From the NCBI GenBank assembly GCA_029379385.1, contig CM055618.1, positions 4,040,134-4,104,133 on the forward strand: 64,000 nucleotides of DNA, written 5' to 3'. The position numbers and the translations under genes are program-made. The first letter of the stretch is position 1. Every line of letters begins with the position of its first letter. The notes below the pieces were generated by a model that had not been told where the DNA came from, did not search any database, and saw nothing but the letters and a program-made list of their open reading frames with translations. Below are positions 57,230-64,000 of the stretch, in pieces. The stretch comes from Quillaja saponaria (lineage: Eukaryota; Streptophyta; Magnoliopsida; Fabales; Quillajaceae).

Positions 57230-59872
57230 TGTTAGAACCTGATTTTTTTAGCGTACATGTTAGGATGTTGTATGTTAATTCTTTGTGATTATATAAATAA
57301 TGGATTTTCTTGAAACAAATTAAAGTATGAAAAATTATTTAAGTAAATCAAAGTTTCAACTTGATTAAGTGATGGGGATGTAGATTCTTGTATTAGTTAA
57401 AGTTAATTACAAGTAAATCCAGGTATATGGGTATATAATAAGCTAGGAAATTATGATTTTAAATAAAGGTATACAAAGATACATAAATATATATATATAT
57501 ATCTACAAATTGAAACGTATTTTAGGCCACACAAATAAAAAAGTAAATTTTGAAGTAAAGTGGACTATGAGAAAGCATTAATTTAATTGTTTTATCTTTC
57601 TCTTCCATCTCCAGAATCACGGCCTTTCTTCATTCTCTGCTAGCCGAGCACTTGAAATCCTTGGTGCATTATATTCTCTTCTGTGCGGTGAAGCTTCCCT
57701 TGTGCAGCAACTCAGCTTCACTTCCCTCATGGCTGTAATTGTTCTTGTTCCAGGAGCATGATTGAAGCAAAGAGGTGCACGGATTATAGGTATAGGCGTC
57801 CGTTCCTCCATTCCACCACGCCCTGCTTTTTTTTATTTGTTAGCCATCTTGCTTTATTCGGTAGCTGTTCAAGCTTCCTTTGCTTGTTTTTCAGCGTTAA
57901 GTTTCTTGGGGTGCCGTGACTTGGAGGCGCTGAAGGTACTTGGGATTTCAATTGCGTGAAGGATTAAGGGAGGCAGTGACTTTTTTTTTGGTTGTATTGC
58001 TGGCTGAACGTGTGGGTGGTTGAAAAGGGTATGAATTTGTTGATTGATTAGAGTTTGGGTTCACTCAAATGGATAGTAGAGGGTGAGATGGTGTAATAAT
58101 TTAAGGGTAGAAATTAAGGACTAAGCTGTTGTCCCCTATTTTGGGACAGCAAGCTAGTTGCCTATTTGTTTTGGTGTAATTGGTGAGGCGTGAGAGGAAG
58201 AGGGGTGGATTGGTGCTGTGGTGTAGTCACGGCATGAATAGAGCAAGTGGTGGATCAAAAGTGATAATTTGGGGGTAATTGGTTTAATTAGAGGGATTAG
58301 GATACTTAATTAAACTAAGGAGATGTTTGTTAAATTAGTTAGGGTGAGTGATGCAAGGAATTAAAATTAGAAATCAAGAAATTTTAATATTGAACCTAAA
58401 AATAAAAAGTAATGTTGAATATATATATATATATATATGCACACAAATAACTTAACTTTATATATTTGATAAAATAATTAGTTAAAGTTAAATTTTAATA
58501 TATACATGGAGATTAATTCTAATATATATATACAAGGTAATGTTAAGTTATGAAAGTTAAATTAATGAATATATCGAATTAATTAACATTGCTTTAAAAA
58601 ACATATGAGACATAAGTATGTACTATTAAGAAACCGTCAATTTAATTTTGAAGTGATTATTAGTAACCTATGAATTTATGATTTTCAGCTCCGGAGCATG
58701 TCGAAGATATTCCGACACCATCAAAGAATAGACGGACTGACGAGTCACATCTATGAGCCAGTGAGTGGATTATGTGCTTTATGGTTATCAGATTTTTTTG
58801 TGCAGCTATAAGTATGTTTGAATTGCTGTGATATAAAGTAAAATAAATAGATAAATTATTTCATTGATTTAATTGAATGATATGCATTTGATATTGATTG
58901 TGATTGATAAGGGCCAACAACGTGAAATTTTCTAAGAACTGATTTTCGTTTTAAAATTTAAGGTCTAGGTGCACCTTGAATATTTAAACTTAATATTTGA
59001 CATGATTTATTCCGATATTGATAATTATTTTAAACAAATAGAGTGCTCAGCCCGGGTGGGACGGATTGTTATGGAGAATTAAATTGTTGTACCGGCGGGT
59101 AAATGCTCGGTAGGGAGAGATAATGTTGTGCAGGGCTGAGTTACTCGTTGACCATTTGCTTGTTAATTGTTTGTTATTTGCTTGGTTGTCTGAATGGTTT
59201 GAATTGATTCATTGAAATCTGTGCTTTAAGTGATTTGTGGTCATATGAGAAATGTAATTACATATGTACCAGAGTAATTCTAACATGTATTTAAAACTAT
59301 GATATATGTGTTGTATGATGCTGGTACCCTTAACGTACATGATTTGCTCACTGAGTCCCCGTGACTCACTCTTTCCTTTGTCGATTGTTTTTTTTTTAGT
59401 TTCCAGGAAATCGTGGTTGATTGCTATCAAGTTATTACCTAACTACTTTGCTACAACAAGGTATATTCCGGATATCGCATACTTGAAGCGTAAAAGATGA
59501 CACTTACAGTCACTTTAGGTGTTATACATTATTGTTATATGTATATATTGAGTTCACTACGATGATTACATGTTTTGTCAAGAGCAGAGCTCCTTTGTAC
59601 ATGCTGATATTATAATTTACAATTAACTTTGTAACCAAGTTGTTTATATTATGGGTATGTTCCACTATATGGGAAATTTCTACCAATAATTTCAGTAATC
59701 ATTTTATTTTTAACTGTCGGTACCAGATTTTATTTTAACTCTATGAAATTTTGATAGTATTGAATATAATATATATTTTAAATTGTGATGCACACTACTT
59801 ACATATTTAGGGTTAGGAGGGTATGGACACCTATTCCTCCGGCCAGTCATACCTCCATTTGGGGGTGTGACA
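57230..59872 (+). mobile_element. Solo chromoviral LTR with AAAAA target duplication
   Basis: Starts TGTTAGAACCTG and ends GGGGGTGTGACA, 2,643 bp. AAAAA lies on both sides (57225-57229 and 59873-59877), though a homopolymer is weak proof. Landmarks are the leader-like segment 57590-58260, GTGAGTGG (58761), GATAAGGGCCAACAACGTG (58907), GTGCTCAGCCC, ACTGAGTCCCCGTGACTCA and the 61-nt module 59400-59460. Confidence 0.85.
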
Positions 59873-59877
59873 AAAAA

Positions 59878-60302
59878 ATTGTTTGATTGTGCTTTTTTTA
59901 TAAAATATACTAAGTATTGAATTTTTATGTAAATACTTTTGATATCTAAATAATGAAAATAAATATTTTATTTTATTTTTAAAATAATGAGAACATGTAA
60001 CTCATTTTGTTGATTTCCTTTGATTCTTACCATAAATTTGAATAAGTGTATATTATAATTATAAGCAACATACATATAGAAATTATTAACAATGTACAAA
60101 ATATAATTTTTTCTGTCAAATAACAAAATTAATTGAAATATGAAAACTATAGTTCTTAAAATTCAAAAAAACTAATAATTTAATATTATAGACATTATAG
60201 TTTAGATATAGTAAAATGATAATATTATTTAATTAACTTAATTTAATTTTTCAAAATTAACGAGTCAATATTTATTTTTCTTAGGTTATGTAGGGTCATT
60301 TT
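59878..60302. other. AT-rich spacer between two solo LTRs, no gene seen
   Basis: Nothing coding or repeated is visible. Its last five bases are the left target duplication of the next LTR. Confidence 0.5.
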
Positions 60303-63300
60303 TGTCATAACTTTTATAATTCAATATCGTAAAGTTTAGTTTTAAGCATAATGTGTAAATTTTTTTAAAAATAAATATTAATGTAATTGAACATGATATA
60401 AATCAATATCTCTAATATACATTTTGGAGTATTCGTGTATACTTTAAAACACTTGTATGTAACTTGTTGTAATTTTCTCTATTTCATGGGTTGATATGAA
60501 ATATAAAATTTAATTGTATAAACTTTATTGGTAAATAAAATACATATTTAACTAAAGTAAAAGATAAGAGATATTATGATAAATATATATATATAGTCAC
60601 ATATATCTAAGAATAAATTACAGTCACAAACTTTAACTTTTCACTTTTGACTTAAAGTTTGTGTTTTTTTTTTTTTTCTTTTTCTTTTCCTCCTCTCATT
60701 TTGGCCGAATATCTACTCTAGGAGTGTTCCACCGCCTTTGTTTCCTTTATTTTTCTTGGCTTCTTGAATCTTCTATCTTGTGCCTTGCTTTTCATTTTTT
60801 TAGTTTGCCGTGAGAAGTTCTCTTGCAATAGGTCATTTCTTTTTTCTTTTTTTCTTTTGGCCGCCAAGTTGCCTTGCTCCAGCTCTGTTTTCAACTTAAA
60901 CAACAGAAGGTTCATGGGTTTCTCTGGCCTTGCTCTTTGGGTTGTTTCGATGCTCCTATGGTATTAGATTCGTCTTTTTGTTATTTTGTTTAATGTGTTT
61001 TTGATGTGAGGTCTCTAGTCTTTGACCAAAAGCATCATCATAGTATGTGGCTGCTTTGATTTTAAGATAATTTGACATTTTGATATCTATAGGCATGTGA
61101 TGAATATAGTCTAGAATTCAGATCTAGAAACACTAGTTCAATGACCAATTTATGGATTATTCTGTTAATGCCAACCAAGGTTTTTTTTCAGTTTACCTAT
61201 TTACATTGTAAAATGATACTTAGGAGCTAAATTAATCTGTTAATGTCAAGGATTTTTCCTTTTTCCTATTTACACTTTAAATAATACTTAGAAACTAAAG
61301 TAATTAGTGTATGTTTATCAGGCAAGTATTAACTATGCATGTGCATGATTTGCCTTGGACTTTTACATGAAATGAAGTAATGTAATTTTAATTAATTTGA
61401 CATGGAAGTTCTATGGGAAATTGTCCCTGATTATAAGCGACCAGCCTCTTTGTAGGACTTGAATCTTCTTTGATGCTCTACTTGCTAGTTTAAGCACTAC
61501 AGAAATTAATGACTAGTTGGTCTTGTAAATAGAAATAATAATAATAATAATAATCATAAAAAATAAATAACCAATAATACTCATCATATTTTGTTTTCAT
61601 TTGTGGTCATGCTTGCCAGTGAAAAAAAAAAAAAATTGGAAGGGAAATTGAATAATAGAGTGGTGTTTATGGTAATCATAAGTTGGTAGTATGCTATTGG
61701 AGGATTGGGTGTTAGTTTGTTGTTAAATGTTAAACCTTCATAAACCAAGCTTGTAGTAACTCTTGAATGATTAATTTAACCTTAAAGTTAATATTGGAAT
61801 TATAGGTAAAGTGAATTCTAGGAATTAGGTTAGTTTTATTGATAGAAATATATATATATATATATATATACAAGAAATAAAATTAGTTATCTTTAAGGTG
61901 TTTGTGGAAAAGTTTTAAAGAAATTAATTGTAATTTAATGAATAGATTTTGTAGGGAACTTAGTAAGTTGAAGTCTAGAAGATTAGGCATGATTTGAATT
62001 TAAATAAAAGTCTGTGAACAAAGAGTTAAGTGCTATTGATCAAATGGTTAAGGGAAAAAGAAAGGGAAAATCTTGAAACTTAGTTGGGTTGAAATTAGAA
62101 TTAATTCAAACTAATTTAGCCTTAGAATATGATTAATTTTGAATTAAGTAATTAGTGTTGATTTTCTTAGTATGTACATCTGTATATACATACATGAAAC
62201 GGAATTTAAATTGCCTTAAAGACATTTGATAAAATATTTAAAAGAAACTAATTTTTATTTATGCATATGAGATGATCAACAGTAAGGTTTTAATAGTTAA
62301 ATAAGTAATTAGAAGACCATGACTATGAAATTATAAACTAAGTAGTTCTTAGAAATATGCTTTCAGTCCCGGAACATATTATGAAACGATAAGAGACATG
62401 GACTCGAGAAGGAACGATGAGAGGGATCCATATCACATTGAGTGGTTAATTGTTGCCTTTAGGAGCTCGATTATTATGTGTCATTGTATATATATTTAAA
62501 TAAATGTTCAAGTGCAATGTTTTAGTGAGTGAATTATGTGTACTTTGGTAGGCAGACAATTATGTGAAATGATTTATGGGAATTTAATTATTTGAATTAT
62601 GTTTGTTTGATATAGATTGTGGTTGATAATGGCCAACAAAGTGAGATTTTTCTGAGAAATGATTTTTATTTTCGAAAATGAAATCCAGGTGCACTTAGGA
62701 TGTTCTGATTTGAGATATTATGATCCTGATAAATGTTTTAAAAATCTGAGTATTTAGTCCCGGTGGAATAGATTATGTACGAAGATTTATCTATTATATG
62801 GGTGCATAAATGCCCGGTAGGAGGTGATACTATTGTGCGGGGCTAAGTTGCTCTGTTGGCCTTTTGCTTACTTTATATGTTTTCATTGCCTTGATTGTTT
62901 TAGGTGGATTATACAGTGTACAAGTTGAAATGTGTTAGCTAAGTTTTATATTTCCGTATTTGGATATGTGTAATCTTAGTAGTTTTGAAATATATGACAT
63001 GTTGATATTAATTGAAAATATATTATATAGATGTGTTATGTGATGCTAGTACCATTTGGATACAATTTTTCACTCATGAGTCCGTAGGACTCATCCCTCT
63101 TCTGAGGTTATTTTTTTAGTAACAAGATCGTGAGGATGGCGATTACATATAATGGACTTTGCCGAGTGTTTTTTGACAAGGTAATTTTTTAGAATCTCAA
63201 TCTTGAAGTCAAATGATGAAAGTTTGCAGTCACCTTAGAGTTGTGGGGTTCCTGGTCTTATATGGAGTAATAGTCTAGTTAATTATTATTATGATGAGAA

Positions 63301-63601
63301 TCGGAGTGGAGCTCCTTGTTGTCTTTGTTGTTATAGTTGCTTATTGTATAACGATAGAAATGTGTTTTTTAATTTTATGGGCATGTTCCACTTTAGGGAG
63401 AATCTCTGCCAAATTTTTTAAATAAATTGTTATAAGTTTCGGTAAATAAATTCTTTTTTTTAGTTTACTCATATTTTATAAAATTTACTTTTACTCTTTA
63501 GTTTAGTGAAGTGTCGTGTTCGTTTCTTGTTTAAAGTCAGGGTTACAAAGGTTTGATCATTCATTGTTCTGGCCAGTCATATCTCCGAGTGGAGTTTGAC
63601 A
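60303..63601 (+). mobile_element. Solo chromoviral LTR with perfect target duplication ATTTT
   Basis: Starts TGTCATAACTTTTATAATTC and ends GGAGTTTGACA, 3,299 bp. ATTTT is present on both sides (60298-60302 and 63602-63606). Landmarks are a T-rich leader (60660-60960), a TA microsatellite (61849-61870), GATAATGGCCAACAAAGTG (62625), CATGAGTCCGTAGGACTCAT, the 61-nt module 63120-63180 and GGAGCTCCTTGTTGTC (63309). Confidence 0.9.
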
Positions 63602-63606
63602 ATTTT

Positions 63607-64000
63607 GAAGATAAAATAAAAATTCTCTCAATACATATATAATAATTAGTCACATTCACATAATTATGCACATGCCAAATAAAATTTTCTTTTTAAGTAT
63701 AAAGTGATAATTTTTAAGTTTTAAATATTACTTAAATTATAAAAGATGAGTTAGTGTGTGTGTATTTATTAAGTTAAAAAAATTTAATGTGAGTGTGTAA
63801 GATAATGGGAAATTATTAATAAAGAGAAAGCGTATATATATATAATTAATTTATACTTATTTTAAAGTAAGAAACCATAAGAATTTTATGACTTGTAGAA
63901 ATAATATAAATATAAATAAATAATTTTTCATATAAAAGAAGGTATGTTTAAAATCTAAGTGGGTCAATTGACCCAACTTGAGGCCACTTGACACAGCCCT
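63607..64000. other. Unassigned AT-rich end of window
   Basis: No gene or terminal repeat is recognised. The final 50 bp become less AT-rich and include a short palindromic phrase, GGGTCAATTGACCC. Confidence 0.4.

Noticed and set aside
9061..64000. CRISPR-like spaced repeats
   Set aside because: Recurrent motifs spaced by variable kilobase distances are LTR copies, not a repeat-spacer array; the window is eukaryotic.

Overview
The window looks like AT-rich nuclear DNA of a flowering plant, most likely a eudicot; the species cannot be fixed from sequence alone. The evidence is a plant-type complex I subunit gene, plant-specific retrotransposon lineages (chromovirus, Athila/Tat, SIRE-like copia, plant LINE) and a degraded endogenous caulimovirid. 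There are no operons, CRISPR arrays, tRNA or rRNA genes that I can see.

Layout. 1-5150: the only convincing host gene, an NDUFB7-type complex I subunit (CDS 461-763), with a probable long 3' UTR intron and a terminal exon near 4947-5150. 5150-6250: unassigned. 6257-11506: 5'-truncated Ty3 chromovirus (RNase H, integrase, C-terminal tail) with its 3.1 kb 3' LTR. 11507-14580: mostly unassigned, with an LTR-like promoter and a 105-bp-period repeat. 14580-16122: CACTA (En/Spm) transposase remnant. 16123-22000: mosaic of an antisense chromoviral LTR, a Tat/Athila 3' end and a sense chromoviral LTR piece. 22000-24411: antisense copia integrase, then an LTR-like stretch. 24415-24757: a MITE with clean termini. 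25860-26500: LINE ORF1 fragment. 26820-29790: chromoviral LTR pieces in both orientations. 29791-35200: endogenous caulimovirid in two head-to-head halves. 35456-36916: antisense Athila-type LTR split by a chromoviral LTR piece. 37400-56000: a SIRE-like copia reverse transcriptase ORF cut by three separate insertions: an 8.3 kb Athila-type element that itself carries a LINE, a 3.7 kb solo LTR, and a 5.4 kb non-autonomous element with two LTRs. 57230-59872 and 60303-63601: two more solo LTRs with perfect 5-bp target duplications.

Almost all coding capacity outside NDUFB7 belongs to dead or non-autonomous elements. The dominant component is one family of long chromoviral LTRs (TG..CA ends, 2.2-3.7 kb), with about ten copies or pieces. 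The most unexpected signal is inside these LTRs: a module bounded by a T-rich tract ending in AG and by AAG|GT-like sequence. Its length is 60 or 61 nt in all eight sense copies that retain it, although the surrounding sequence is divergent. It looks like a constrained exon or structured RNA segment. No wholly new multi-gene system was found; this LTR module and the three-fold nested copia ORF are the observations most worth pursuing.
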